Assembly: GCA_900544615.1 (NCBI GenBank) | Contig: UQVS01000003.1 | Coordinates: 1-64,000, forward strand | Direction: 5' to 3' | DNA: 64,000 nucleotides | Source: an uncultured Oscillibacter sp. | Lineage (GTDB): Bacteria > Bacillota > Clostridia > Oscillospirales > Oscillospiraceae | In this document: positions 34,787-43,387 of the stretch, piece after piece | Position numbering within the stretch: the first letter of the stretch is position 1 | How the letters are laid out: every line of letters starts with the position of its first letter | The notes under the pieces: model-generated | Told to the model about the DNA's origin: nothing | Database searches by the model: none | What the model saw: the letters and a program-made list of their open reading frames with translations, nothing else | Made by a program: the position numbers and the translations under genes

Positions 34787-35896
34787 TTACCGTACACCAT
34801 CCCACCGCAGCGAAAGCGCTTTGCCCTCTTTCGTGCGGTGGGAAACATAGCGAATGTCGTATTTCCGCAGCAGCGTATCCTGCCGCGCGTTCAGCGTTCG
34901 TACGATCCAGTTGGGCGTGAAGGCTTGGCTGCTGTCCATCTCGGAGAGACACTGCGCCAGTTCTGTCGCTGTGCCGCTCCACGATGGATTTTCTTCATTT
35001 ACCAGCCGAGAAACAAGCTCGACCAGCGGGCATGGAGGCTCTCTGTAAGGTTCTGTTTCCGCCTCAAGCAGCTCCCAGCACAGATGCGCAGCAACAAACC
35101 GGAGGTGCAGTCGGAGCTGTTGCTGGTCGCGTCCAACCGCCTCCAAAACAGCGTCCGAGGCTGTGCGCTTATCTTTATGTAGGAGCAGCGCACCATCCGC
35201 CGCGCCCATCAAGCCATTGGTGCCGGAGATCATGTTGAACACATCCTCTGCGCTCTCCTTGCGCGTATGGTGAACGACCAGCAGGGTGACGCCGAAGGTA
35301 TCGGAAAACTCCTTCAGCCTTGCCAGCGTGTCATAATCGGCGGCATAGCTGCCGTTGTCCGGCGTCCGGCCTCGCACCCGCTGCAGGGTGTCAATGATGA
35401 TGAGCACCGTGTCCGCGTGCTCACTCCAAAAGTCGGTCAGGCGCTCAAGCAATCCTTCGTCCAGCGTTTCAGAGAACACAGAGAGGATCAGGCGCTCGCT
35501 GTCCCGTTCTGTCATCTGCGCTAGACGCTTCTGCAAGCGCTCATAGGTATCCTCCAAGGCAAGATACAAAACCGTACCCTGCCGGGAAGAAAAGCCGAGA
35601 AACGGCTCTCCCATGCTCACCTGATAGGCCATCTGCAAGACGAGAAAGGACTTGCCGATCTTCGGCGCGCCGGCGAGGAGGTAAGTCCCTGCCGGCAACA
35701 GTCCGTCGATGACCGTCGGGCGGACGCGAAAGCGTGTTTCCATCAGCTCCGGCATGGTCATGGCCTGAATTTTCCCAAACCGCTTGTGCGGTTCTTCAAT
35801 GTCTGTTATACTGTTTGTGCGTGCAAGCGCGGACGGCTGCTCCCCATCTGGTGCAACAGATGGAATCGGGGCAGTCGTTTCTTTTTCAGTTGCCAT
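34787..35896 (-). CDS. RepA-like AAA ATPase (AAA_25 type)
   Basis: A 369-residue RecA-fold ATPase like plasmid RepA helicases and primase-helicase loaders. Walker A is GAPKIGKS near residue 77, Walker B VLIIIDTL, then LLVVHHTRKE and the C-terminal winged-helix-like WIVRTLNARQDTLLRKYDIRY. ATG 35896 has GGGAGG upstream and overlaps the excisionase stop by 11 bases. Probably supports replication or maintenance of the excised element. Confidence 0.82.
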   Translation of the reverse strand: MATEKETTAPIPSVAPDGEQPSALARTNSITDIEEPHKRFGKIQAMTMPELMETRFRVRPTVIDGLLPAGTYLLAGAPKIGKSFLVLQMAYQVSMGEPFLGFSSRQGTVLYLALEDTYERLQKRLAQMTERDSERLILSVFSETLDEGLLERLTDFWSEHADTVLIIIDTLQRVRGRTPDNGSYAADYDTLARLKEFSDTFGVTLLVVHHTRKESAEDVFNMISGTNGLMGAADGALLLHKDKRTASDAVLEAVGRDQQQLRLHLRFVAAHLCWELLEAETEPYREPPCPLVELVSRLVNEENPSWSGTATELAQCLSEMDSSQAFTPNWIVRTLNARQDTLLRKYDIRYVSHRTKEGKALSLRWDGVR

Positions 35897-36089
35897 TCCC
35901 GCCTCCCGTGTTCCGCTCGATCCAGTCGATGAGCTTGTCCTTCGGCACGAGCAGCCGCTTACCGATGCGCAGCGTGGGAAAGGTCCCCGTGTTGAGGAGC
36001 TGATACGCTCCCGCACGCGAGATGCCCAGCGCCGCCGCAAGCTGATTGGCGTTCAGCACCGCGGGCAGATTTTCGTAGTTGTTGTTCAT
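35886..36089 (-). CDS. Excisionase-family helix-turn-helix protein
   Basis: A 67-residue MerR-like/HTH_17 protein: LNANQLAAALGISRAGAYQLLN is the helix-turn-helix, followed by PTLRIGKRLLVPKDKLIDWIE, the winged strand and recognition end. Such proteins serve as excisionases for tyrosine integrases. First gene of a minus-strand operon (xis-repA, perhaps mob) with its own promoter. Confidence 0.85.
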   Translation of the reverse strand: MNNNYENLPAVLNANQLAAALGISRAGAYQLLNTGTFPTLRIGKRLLVPKDKLIDWIERNTGGGNGN

Positions 36090-36114
36090 GTATGACCTCC
36101 TTTGAAAATTTTAG

Positions 36115-36196
36115 TTGACATTATGGACTATAAAGATTATAATGCACAATGTAACTATCATGGTTTGATTGTATAATGTTGATACGAAAAAGTCAA
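36115..36196. promoter_or_regulatory. Overlapping divergent promoters of the mobile element
   Basis: Plus strand: TTGACA (36115-36120), 17 bases, TATAAT (36138-36143), a perfect consensus toward the DUF6076/integrase genes. Minus strand: TTGACT (36191-36196), 17 bases, TACAAT (36168-36173), toward xis. The two face each other back-to-back over ~80 AT-rich bases, suited to a switch between integration and excision. Confidence 0.85.
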
Positions 36197-36244
36197 TAGA
36201 TAATTTCCAACATCTATTTTGGTATATCTAACAGGAGGACAGCT

Positions 36245-37270
36245 ATGGTCTTTCCCGAACACATGGAGTTCCGATATTACATCACGCCGGAGCGAAAAGA
36301 ACACTTTGCACTGTATGACCGAACCTTGGGCAGCCGCATGACCTGTTTGGAATCGACGCAGGACCTTGGCCAATGTCTCATCGACCTTTACGATACGGAC
36401 TTCTATGATGCCTATTGCGTATTGTCCGAGATCAATAAGCTGGTACAAACGGAGAAGAACGAGGCCGCATGGAGGAAGCTGCTGGAGCTGTCACTGCCGC
36501 TTTGCAAAGTGCATCCGTTCTTTGGGCTGCTCGCAAAGGAGCTGAGCGAGCTGGAATCGGCATACGCGCACGGTCAGGATGCTGACGCAGCGCTTGTCCT
36601 TTCATTTGCCAACGATTTTGAAGCCATCGTCCGTGATGCAAAGGCGCTGATCGAAGTATGTCTGGATGACCGGTACAAGCCGGACTACTCCACGGCAGAG
36701 CGTTACCGCGAGGCGCATTACGATGCGTTGCTCCATTTCGACGATATGCGCTATGGCGAGCTTGCCACAGAGGAGGTCATGCTGGACAGCCCAGCGTATA
36801 ACAGCGCCTACCATTACAGCGTGGAGATACTGCGGGAGCGCGGGATCAAGACTGCGCTGCGCGAGGTGCTTTACCCAAACACCGTGCGCGACCTCTACAA
36901 CTACTTGAAGGCGTACTGTCTCCGCCTGCCGCTCCCGATCCACAAGTGCAAAAACTGCGGCAGATACTTTGTTGTGACTGGCAACATCACGCAGGACTAC
37001 TGCACACGGTTGATGGAAGGCTCGGAAAAGACCTGCCGCCAAATGGGAGCCGTGGTGCAGTATCAGAGCCGTCAGATGAAGAATCCCGCCACGAGGGAAT
37101 TTACACGCTCCTACAAGGCCCACAACGCCCGTGTGCGGTACGGAACGATGACCAAGGCAGAATTCTCCGCATGGTCGAAGATGGCGCGGGAAAAGCGCAA
37201 CGCCTGCGTAGCAGGCAAGCTGCCGCTCGAAGACTTTGTCGCATGGCTCGACAGCGACAAACAGCGATAA
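36245..37270 (+). CDS. DUF6076 domain protein
   Basis: A 341-residue cytoplasmic protein of unknown function, common next to tyrosine integrases in Clostridia elements. The C-terminal third holds a probable zinc finger: CKNCGRYFVV, then QDYCTR and KTCRQMG, with basic residues after it. The N-terminal two thirds are helical and acidic. AGGAGGACAGCT precedes the ATG. It lies 51 bases upstream of the integrase start and probably shares its promoter. Confidence 0.72.
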   Translation: MVFPEHMEFRYYITPERKEHFALYDRTLGSRMTCLESTQDLGQCLIDLYDTDFYDAYCVLSEINKLVQTEKNEAAWRKLLELSLPLCKVHPFFGLLAKELSELESAYAHGQDADAALVLSFANDFEAIVRDAKALIEVCLDDRYKPDYSTAERYREAHYDALLHFDDMRYGELATEEVMLDSPAYNSAYHYSVEILRERGIKTALREVLYPNTVRDLYNYLKAYCLRLPLPIHKCKNCGRYFVVTGNITQDYCTRLMEGSEKTCRQMGAVVQYQSRQMKNPATREFTRSYKAHNARVRYGTMTKAEFSAWSKMAREKRNACVAGKLPLEDFVAWLDSDKQR

Positions 37271-37321
37271 AACAACGGACTGACTGGCCGTTTTATGATT
37301 TCAGAAGAAATGGAGGAAACA

Positions 37322-38539
37322 TTGGCAACACGAATGACAAAAGGAGCCAAGGGCGGCGGCACGATCCGCCAGCGCCCTGATGGGCGCTGGGAGGCGCGCT
37401 ATACCCTTGGCATTGATCCCGGAACGGGAAAACAGATTCAAAAATCCGTCTATGGCAAGACGCAGAAGGAGGTAAGGCAAAAGCTCACCGCGATCACTGC
37501 GGAGATCGACAGCGGAACGTTTACCCAAGAGAACAAGACAACGGTTGAACAGTGGCTCAATATCTGGTTAAACGAATACATGGGCGATAAGAAATACGGA
37601 ACGATACGAAACTACAAAAATGCCTGCAGGTATCATATCATTCCGTATATCGGTCAATGCCGTTTATCCGATCTGAAGCCGCACATGATTCAAACCCTAT
37701 ATAACAGGCTTCAACGCGGAGAAGACGACAAGCCACCCCTGTCACCAAAAACCATCCGCAATGTGCATGGCGTCCTCAGCAAAGCACTGAATCAAGCAGT
37801 GTGGAATGAAATGATCCGCTCGAATCCGGCACAGTTGACCACTCTCCCACGCAAAGAGCAAAAAGAAATTGAGACTCTTTCCGACAAGCAAATTCAACAG
37901 TTTTCCATGTTAGTCGAGCAGGACAGCTATCGTGCCATTTTGAAATTCATTCTTTTCAGCGGCGTCAGAGAGTCAGAAGCAATTGGGTTGACGTGGGACT
38001 GTATTGATTTTGACCGAGGTACGATCCGTGTCTATCATCAGATGTTAAAGCGTACCAAGGAAGCAGGTGGTTATACGTTGGCGTCCCTTAAGAATGACAA
38101 AGAGCGTCTGCTGACTCCGCCGCCGATGCTGATGACTATGCTGAAAGAGCAGAAGAGGGAGCAGGTGGAGCGGCGTATGAAAGCTGGCCCAGCATGGCAT
38201 GGATGGAATTCTGTAGAGGAGCAGAAAACGTGGTTTGTCTTTACGACAGAGTTTGGTGACCACTACTGCCCGCAGACGGTGTACGCACATTTCAAAAAGA
38301 TCGCAAGGCAAATCGGTGCGGAGAAGGCGAATGTCCATAGCTTGCGCCATACCTATGCAGTGCTCTGCCTTCAGAACGGTGATGATGTGAAGACCGTGCA
38401 GTCAAATCTTGGCCATGCAACGGCAGCATTTACGCTGGATGTGTATGGCCATGTCTCTGAAAAAATGAAACAAGACAGTGCAAACCGCATGGAAGCCTAT
38501 ATGCGGGGCACTGTCTATGGAAAGACCCAAAACGGTTAA
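37322..38539 (+). CDS. Site-specific tyrosine integrase of the mobile element
   Basis: A 405-residue phage-type integrase. Domains in order: an N-terminal arm-binding AP2-like segment (GGGTIRQRPDGRWEARYTLG), a SAM-like core-binding domain (about 70-170), and a catalytic domain with LFSGVRESEAIGLTW (Arg), HSLRHTYAVLCLQNGDD (H-x-x-R) and LGHATAAFTLDVYGHV (His, Tyr). The TTG at 37322 has GGAGG 5 bases upstream; an in-frame ATG at 37295 lacks a site. It lies beside the tRNA-Gln target. Confidence 0.93.
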   Translation: MATRMTKGAKGGGTIRQRPDGRWEARYTLGIDPGTGKQIQKSVYGKTQKEVRQKLTAITAEIDSGTFTQENKTTVEQWLNIWLNEYMGDKKYGTIRNYKNACRYHIIPYIGQCRLSDLKPHMIQTLYNRLQRGEDDKPPLSPKTIRNVHGVLSKALNQAVWNEMIRSNPAQLTTLPRKEQKEIETLSDKQIQQFSMLVEQDSYRAILKFILFSGVRESEAIGLTWDCIDFDRGTIRVYHQMLKRTKEAGGYTLASLKNDKERLLTPPPMLMTMLKEQKREQVERRMKAGPAWHGWNSVEEQKTWFVFTTEFGDHYCPQTVYAHFKKIARQIGAEKANVHSLRHTYAVLCLQNGDDVKTVQSNLGHATAAFTLDVYGHVSEKMKQDSANRMEAYMRGTVYGKTQNG

Positions 38540-38568
38540 AGGGTCAAATAAAGGGTCAGAAACGAGAA

Positions 38569-38602
38569 AAGAGGTCTGAAACCCTTTGGTTTCAGACCTC
38601 TT
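38569..38602. terminator. Terminator between integrase and tRNA-Gln
   Basis: AAGAGGTCTGAAACC (38569-38583) and GGTTTCAGACCTCTT (38588-38602) form a perfect 15-bp stem. It ends at the att site, mirroring the stranded hairpin at the left end, and replaces the tRNA terminator lost on integration. Confidence 0.85.
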
Positions 38603-38603
38603 G

Positions 38604-38627
38604 CTGGCAGCGGGAGAAGGATTCGAA
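38604..38627 (-). repeat. att site within the 3' end of tRNA-Gln
   Basis: Right copy of the 24-bp direct repeat; covers the tRNA 3' end through the T-loop, including the CCA. The element supplies this copy, so the tRNA stays intact. Confidence 0.9.
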
Positions 38628-38678
38628 CCCTCACATACAGAGTCAGAGTCTGCTGTGCTACCCTTACACAATCCCGCT
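38605..38678 (-). tRNA. tRNA-Gln (anticodon CTG), CCA encoded
   Basis: On the minus strand the acceptor AGCGGGA pairs with TCCCGCT. The anticodon stem GCAGA/TCTGT encloses CTCTGAC with anticodon CTG. The T-arm is GAGGG-TTCGAAT-CCTTC, and a discriminator G and CCA end the gene. Length is 74 bases with CCA. It is the integration target of the neighbouring element. Confidence 0.93.
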
Positions 38679-38710
38679 ATTTGAACCTGTTCGCGTCACG
38701 AACAGGTATT

Positions 38711-38738
38711 ATTATAGCAAAATAAATCGTTTTGTCAA
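38711..38738 (-). promoter_or_regulatory. Promoter of tRNA-Gln
   Basis: On the minus strand TTGACA (38733-38738), 16 bases, TATAAT (38711-38716). A small hairpin CCTGTTCG-cgtca-CGAACAGG (38687-38707) lies between promoter and tRNA and may guide 5' processing. Confidence 0.88.
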
Positions 38739-38889
38739 GGGGAAAAATGAAAAATATTGAAAAAGTTTTTTTGGCCGGGAATTTGTTGCGCTAAACGCAA
38801 ATTTGACCTGATTTTCTCTGTTTTTCGCCTCAAGGCGTACCGGGCAAAAGCCGCAGTCAGAAATTGACCGCGGCCTTTGCAGAATGGAA

Positions 38890-40089
38890 TCAGTCGTAGC
38901 GCAATGCATCGATGGGGTTCAGATTCGCCGCTTTCCGGGCAGGCAGGTAGCCGAACACAATGCCGATCCCCGCCGAAACTCCGAAGGCCATCGCCACCGC
39001 TGCGGCGCTGGGGCTGACGGTGATGGGGGTATCCGGCATCAGCGTGGCGATCACCGTGGTAGCCACCGACGAAAGTGCGTAGCCCAGCCCGATGCCCAGC
39101 AGGCCGCCCAGTGCCGAGGTGGTGGCCGCCTCCATGACGAACTGCCGCATGATCGCGCCCTCTTTGGCTCCCAGCGCCTTGCGAATCCCGATTTCCCGCG
39201 TCCGTTCCGTGACGGATACCAGCATGATATTCATAATGCCGATGCCGCCCACTACCAGTGAAATGGCGGCGATGCCCGCCAGAATGTAGATGATCATGTT
39301 CACCATGGAATTCATGCTGTCCAGCATCTCTGCCATGGAGATGACGGTATAGGCGTTATCGTCGGAAAAGATATCATAGAGCTTGTTTTCCAGAAAGGTT
39401 TTGGCTTCGGAAATATTGTCCGTATCCTGTACGGTGATGGTGTAGTTGCTGATGGCGCCGGTAAAGCTGAGGCGGGCAGCTGTGGAGTACGGCAGGTATA
39501 CGCAGTCGTCGGTGCCGCCTTCTTCCAGCTCACTTCCCTTCTGAGACATAATGCCAACGACTGTAAAGGAGGTTCCATTTACGCGGATGGTCTGCCCCAC
39601 GGCGTTCCCGCCGAAGTAGGCCATGTTCAGGTACTGCCCCACAATGCAGACCTTTTTCCGGCCTGTAATGTCCACGTAGTCCAGATTCCGGCCCTGTGCG
39701 ATGGTGTAGCCTTTCATGTCAAAGTAGTCCTCGCTGACGCCGGTGACGGTGGAGGTGGAAATGCTGTCGCTGCCGATTTTCACTGCGCCCATCATGGTCA
39801 CCGTAGGTGAGATCTGCTTGTAAAGATCCTGATTTTCGCTGACCAGCGCGTACATCTGATCTTCCGATACACTGCGGGAGGAGCCGCGGCCCAGAATCTG
39901 CACCGTCAGGGAGTCAGTCCCCATGTCGGCAAAGCTGTCTTCGATGTAGCCCTGCATCCCGTTGCCGAGGCCCACAATGACGATGACAGCGCACACGCCG
40001 ATAATGATGCCCAGCATGGTGAGAAGAGTCCGCACCTTGCTGCTGAGAATGTTCTTGACGGCCATCTGGAAGGTTTCCAGCAGATTCAT
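38890..40089 (-). CDS. MacB-like ABC transporter permease
   Basis: A 399-residue FtsX/MacB-type permease. One N-terminal helix (VRTLLTMLGIIIGVCAVIVIVGLGNGM) is followed by a ~220-residue extracellular MacB core domain and three C-terminal helices (IIYILAGIAAISLVVGGIGIMNIMLVSVTERTREIGIRKALGA is typical). It overlaps the ATPase gene by 4 bases. With the next two genes it forms a tripartite-like macrolide/peptide exporter; the cargo is unknown. Confidence 0.9.
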   Translation of the reverse strand: MNLLETFQMAVKNILSSKVRTLLTMLGIIIGVCAVIVIVGLGNGMQGYIEDSFADMGTDSLTVQILGRGSSRSVSEDQMYALVSENQDLYKQISPTVTMMGAVKIGSDSISTSTVTGVSEDYFDMKGYTIAQGRNLDYVDITGRKKVCIVGQYLNMAYFGGNAVGQTIRVNGTSFTVVGIMSQKGSELEEGGTDDCVYLPYSTAARLSFTGAISNYTITVQDTDNISEAKTFLENKLYDIFSDDNAYTVISMAEMLDSMNSMVNMIIYILAGIAAISLVVGGIGIMNIMLVSVTERTREIGIRKALGAKEGAIMRQFVMEAATTSALGGLLGIGLGYALSSVATTVIATLMPDTPITVSPSAAAVAMAFGVSAGIGIVFGYLPARKAANLNPIDALRYD

Positions 40090-40823
40090 GATCCCGCCCC
40101 CTCTCCGGTAAGCGTGGGAGACACCACAGCGTTGGGGTCGTGGGCGTTGCCGTCGTAGATCACATGGCCGTCCTCCAGCCGGATGATCCGTTGGGCCTGC
40201 ACGGCAATGGAGTTATCGTGAGTGATGAGCACCACGGTGTTTCCGTCGTCGTGGAGCTTTTTCAGCATTTCCAGCACCTCCCGGCCAGTGTGGGAATCCA
40301 GCGCGCCGGTGGGTTCGTCCGCCAGAATCACGGCGGGGTCACCTGCCAATGCCCGTGCGATGGACACCCGCTGCTGCTGGCCGCCGGAGAGTTGCATGGG
40401 CTTGTGCTTCAGCTTATCCCCCAGTCCCACCATTTCCAGCGCCTGTTTTGCCCGCACATGGCGTTCCGCCTTGGGAACCCCGGCGTACATCAGGGGAACC
40501 TCCACGTTCTCCTGCAAATTCAGCTTGGGCAGGAGGTTGTACTGCTGGAAAATGAAGCCCAGCATTTTGCTGCGGATCTCCGCCAGCTGGTTTCGGTTCA
40601 TCTGTCCTACATCCTGCCCGTCCAGCAGGTAGGTGCCGGAGGTGGGGACATCCAGACAGCCGATGATATTCATACAGGTGGATTTGCCGCTGCCGGACTG
40701 GCCCACGATGGCCACAAATTCCCCCTTTTGAATCTGAAAGGAGATGTTGTCCGCCGCCTTCACCGTGGTGTCCCCCATCTGGTAATACTTGCAGACACTC
40801 TGAAATTCAATAAGAGCGCTCAT
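40086..40823 (-). CDS. MacB-like ABC transporter ATP-binding protein
   Basis: A 245-residue ABC ATPase of the LolD/MacB group: Walker A GQSGSGKST (about 40-48), LGFIFQQYNLLPKLN, signature LSGGQQQRVSIARAL, Walker B VILADEPTGALDSHTGREV and the H-loop VVLITHDNSIA. It starts 1 base before the end of the upstream adaptor gene unit and overlaps the permease by 4 bases, so all three are coupled. Confidence 0.93.
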   Translation of the reverse strand: MSALIEFQSVCKYYQMGDTTVKAADNISFQIQKGEFVAIVGQSGSGKSTCMNIIGCLDVPTSGTYLLDGQDVGQMNRNQLAEIRSKMLGFIFQQYNLLPKLNLQENVEVPLMYAGVPKAERHVRAKQALEMVGLGDKLKHKPMQLSGGQQQRVSIARALAGDPAVILADEPTGALDSHTGREVLEMLKKLHDDGNTVVLITHDNSIAVQAQRIIRLEDGHVIYDGNAHDPNAVVSPTLTGEGAGS

Positions 40824-40824
40824 C

Positions 40825-42528
40825 TCAGAAACCTCCCCGGCCGCCGCTGGGGCCGCCGGAGGTCATTCCTCCGCCGCCGGGCATACCGCCTCCCTGACCG
40901 CCCATATCGCCGCCGGGTATGCCGCCCATCATGAAGTCAGAGCTGCCGGAAGCGGTCCGCAGGTAGGCCACGGCGTCTCCCTCCTGCAAGCCGGAGGTCA
41001 CTTCAATATAGCTGTCATCACTGACGCCGGTTTCCACGGAGACGTATACATAGCCCTCCGGGGCCTCCTGATCCAGCGCGTTGACGGCGCTGGGAGAATC
41101 GGCGGTAATGAGAACCGTATTGCCCCGGTTCACCGCAAGGCTGGGAATGGCCAGCACATCATCTGCCGAGGAGAGGACGATTTCCGCGTCCACGTTCATG
41201 CCGGGCCGAAGGCCCTCGGTGTCGTCGATGCGGACGGTGACAGGATACGTGGTGGTGCCGCCGGAAGTAGTGCCCACCACGGAAACCTTGGTTACAACGC
41301 CGGTGAAGGTCTGGCCATCCTTGGCGTCGGAGGTGATGTTCACCACCTGGCCTACCGCCACGTTGTCAATGTCCAGCTCATCGATGTTCAGGGTCATCTG
41401 CAGATAGCTCAGGTCATAGATCGTGCAGAGGGCGTTGCTGGAATTGCTGCCGGTCCCCACGTTATCTCCGGCCTTTACCGTCTTTTCCACCACCGTGCCA
41501 GTGATGGGTGAGGTGATTTTGTAATCGTCCAGACGGTTCTGGACATTTTCCACGCTGTCTCTGGCGTTGGAAAGGTTGTTCTTTGCGTTGGTGATCTGGC
41601 TGTCCACGCTGTCGCCGGTGATGGTGCAGAGCTTCTGCCCGCTGGTCACGCTGTCGCCGGGCATCAGGGTCAGGCCGGTGATTTTGCCGGATGCCTCGGC
41701 GGTGATGGTGGAACCTGTGCCGATTTTCACAGCGGTCTGCCCGTAGCTGGTGTAATTGCCGATGGTGGCGCTGGCGGTGCAGTCACCGCTGACAAGGCCG
41801 GGGTTGGCAGCCTTGACCCGGACGGTGGTCATCTTCATGCCGGTGCCGTTGGCAATGGAGCTGCCGCCTACCTGGGCCACCGTGCCGTCCAGATATCCGG
41901 CGTAGCCGTTGATGTAGATTTTAGCAGGCTGCCCCACATAAAAGTCCCCGTCGTTGGCATAGGAAAACTGGAAGTCAATGGACAAATCGTCGTTGGCGGC
42001 GATCTTCAGGATCTCCGTTCCGGCATTCACCGTGTCGCCGTTGCTGACGTACACCTCGCTGACGGTGCCGCTGATATCCGCTGTGGGGTACTTGGCTTTC
42101 ACCGCCTGAGAATAGCTGTTCTGGGCCTGAGAATAGCTGTTCTGGGCCTGGGACTCCGTGGTGGAAACGTCGGAAGAGTCAATGGTGTAAAGAAGCTGGT
42201 CCTTCTCCACGGTGTCCCCCTCCTCAAAGGTATCGCTGAGAACCTCGCCGGAAACCAGCGTGGTGACGGTATAGGAATCTGCCGGTTCCAGTGTGCCGCT
42301 GCCGGTGAGGGAATTGGTAATGCTCCGTTTCTCAACGGCTGCCGTGGTATAGGTGGTCTCGGTGTTGTCCGTCCTGGCCTTTGCACGGTTCAAAAGAACC
42401 GTACCGCCTGCCACAGCGGCCACCGCCAGCAGGCACAGGGCGATCCATTTTCTGTTTCTTTTTCCGGCAAACAGCTTTTTCCCCTTCTCCGCCGGTTTCT
42501 GAGGAGACTGTGTGGTGTTATCTGCCAT
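40825..42528 (-). CDS. HlyD/MacA-like efflux adaptor protein
   Basis: A 567-residue membrane-anchored adaptor: an N-terminal helix (KWIALCLLAVAAVAGGTVLL), lipoyl/biotinyl-like halves around residues 85-125 and again near GTVVEKTVKAGDNVG, a short coiled coil (DSQITNAKNNLSNARDSVENVQN), beta-barrel domains and a Gly/Met-rich tail. A 21-bp tandem duplication (42105-42146) gives a repeated QNSYSQA in the first coiled coil. ATG 42528 has AGGAAAGG at proper distance; 42537 is too close. Confidence 0.88.
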   Translation of the reverse strand: MADNTTQSPQKPAEKGKKLFAGKRNRKWIALCLLAVAAVAGGTVLLNRAKARTDNTETTYTTAAVEKRSITNSLTGSGTLEPADSYTVTTLVSGEVLSDTFEEGDTVEKDQLLYTIDSSDVSTTESQAQNSYSQAQNSYSQAVKAKYPTADISGTVSEVYVSNGDTVNAGTEILKIAANDDLSIDFQFSYANDGDFYVGQPAKIYINGYAGYLDGTVAQVGGSSIANGTGMKMTTVRVKAANPGLVSGDCTASATIGNYTSYGQTAVKIGTGSTITAEASGKITGLTLMPGDSVTSGQKLCTITGDSVDSQITNAKNNLSNARDSVENVQNRLDDYKITSPITGTVVEKTVKAGDNVGTGSNSSNALCTIYDLSYLQMTLNIDELDIDNVAVGQVVNITSDAKDGQTFTGVVTKVSVVGTTSGGTTTYPVTVRIDDTEGLRPGMNVDAEIVLSSADDVLAIPSLAVNRGNTVLITADSPSAVNALDQEAPEGYVYVSVETGVSDDSYIEVTSGLQEGDAVAYLRTASGSSDFMMGGIPGGDMGGQGGGMPGGGGMTSGGPSGGRGGF

Positions 42529-42650
42529 ATCGTTCATCCTTTCCTGAATGGGTTTCGGTTTGCGTGTTCCAAGGTATCATCCTTTGCTGAACCGGCGCTG
42601 AAAAAAGAATGAACTTTTTGGAAAAATGTTCGCCGCAAAAAGCCCCGGCC

Positions 42651-42675
42651 TTTCAGTTTGAATTCAGAATTTCAG
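42651..42675 (+). promoter_or_regulatory. Direct repeats before the response regulator gene
   Basis: TTCAG occurs three times (42652-42656, 42663-42667, 42671-42675) in the gap between divergent efflux and two-component operons. The 11-base spacing of the first two suits an OmpR-type dimer. A regulatory role is inference. Confidence 0.3.
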
Positions 42676-42715
42676 AGTATGCTGTCGATAACGAAAACAA
42701 ACCGGGGAGCTGTTT

Positions 42716-43387
42716 ATGAAAGTACTGGTCATTGAGGACGAAAAGCTGGTGGCAGAGTCCATCCGCGCCATTCTGGAACACAAGGGATTTGAAGTGGAAA
42801 CAGTGTACGACGGTGAGGCCGGCACGGAGTACGCAGAGCTGGGGATCTATGACCTGCTGATTCTGGATGTGATGATGCCGAAGCTCAACGGCTTTCAGGT
42901 AGCGCAGCAGGTGCGGGCAAACCGCTGCAATACGCCCATCCTGATGCTCACGGCCCGGTCGGATCTTGAGGATCGGATCCGGGGACTGAACGCCGGAGCG
43001 GACTACTACCTGACAAAGCCCTTCGATTCCCGCGAACTGCTGGCCTGTGTCAATGCCCTGCTGCGCCGTCAGGGCGATCAGGTGGATGAATTGAGAATGG
43101 GCAACACCGCGCTGAATCTCGCCTCCTGTATGCTGGAATGTGGGGAAAACAGCGTCCGTCTCTCTGCGCGTGAGTTTGACGTAATGCGTTTCCTGCTGCA
43201 AAGCAAGGGACGGGTGCTGTCCAAGGAAATGATTCTGGCACGGGTATGGGGCTATGACTCCAACGCCGTGGAAAACCATGTAGAGGTATATGTGGGTTTT
43301 CTGCGGAAGAAGCTGGCCAGCATCGGTTCCAATTTGAAAATCGAGGCTATCCGCCGCCTTGGCTACCATCTGGAGGCGGAAGAATGA
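42716..43387 (+). CDS. OmpR-family response regulator
   Basis: A 223-residue regulator. The receiver domain shows the acidic pair EDE (residues 7-9), the phospho-acceptor Asp in LLILDVMMPKLNGF (about 51) and the Lys in YYLTKPF. The winged-helix output domain contains LSAREFDVMRFLLQSKGRVLS and ENHVEVYVGFLRKKL. It overlaps the kinase gene by 4 bases. The divergent efflux operon is its likely target. Confidence 0.95.
   Translation: MKVLVIEDEKLVAESIRAILEHKGFEVETVYDGEAGTEYAELGIYDLLILDVMMPKLNGFQVAQQVRANRCNTPILMLTARSDLEDRIRGLNAGADYYLTKPFDSRELLACVNALLRRQGDQVDELRMGNTALNLASCMLECGENSVRLSAREFDVMRFLLQSKGRVLSKEMILARVWGYDSNAVENHVEVYVGFLRKKLASIGSNLKIEAIRRLGYHLEAEE

Larger units (their letters stand above)
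32073..38627. mobile_element. Integrative mobilizable element in tRNA-Gln(CUG)
   Basis: A 6.55-kb island bounded by the 24-bp tRNA-derived direct repeat. Genes: tnpV, a 77-residue exported protein, MobV relaxase with oriT, RepA-like ATPase, excisionase, DUF6076 protein and tyrosine integrase. The integrase ends 65 bases from the reconstituted tRNA, the usual layout. It lacks a type IV secretion system, so it would need a helper for transfer. The left ~1.2 kb is much more AT-rich than the host. Confidence 0.9.

Noticed and set aside
42105..42146. Short tandem repeat as a phase-variable tract
   Set aside because: A 21-bp unit repeated twice keeps the frame and falls in a coiled coil; two copies are too few to suggest slippage control.
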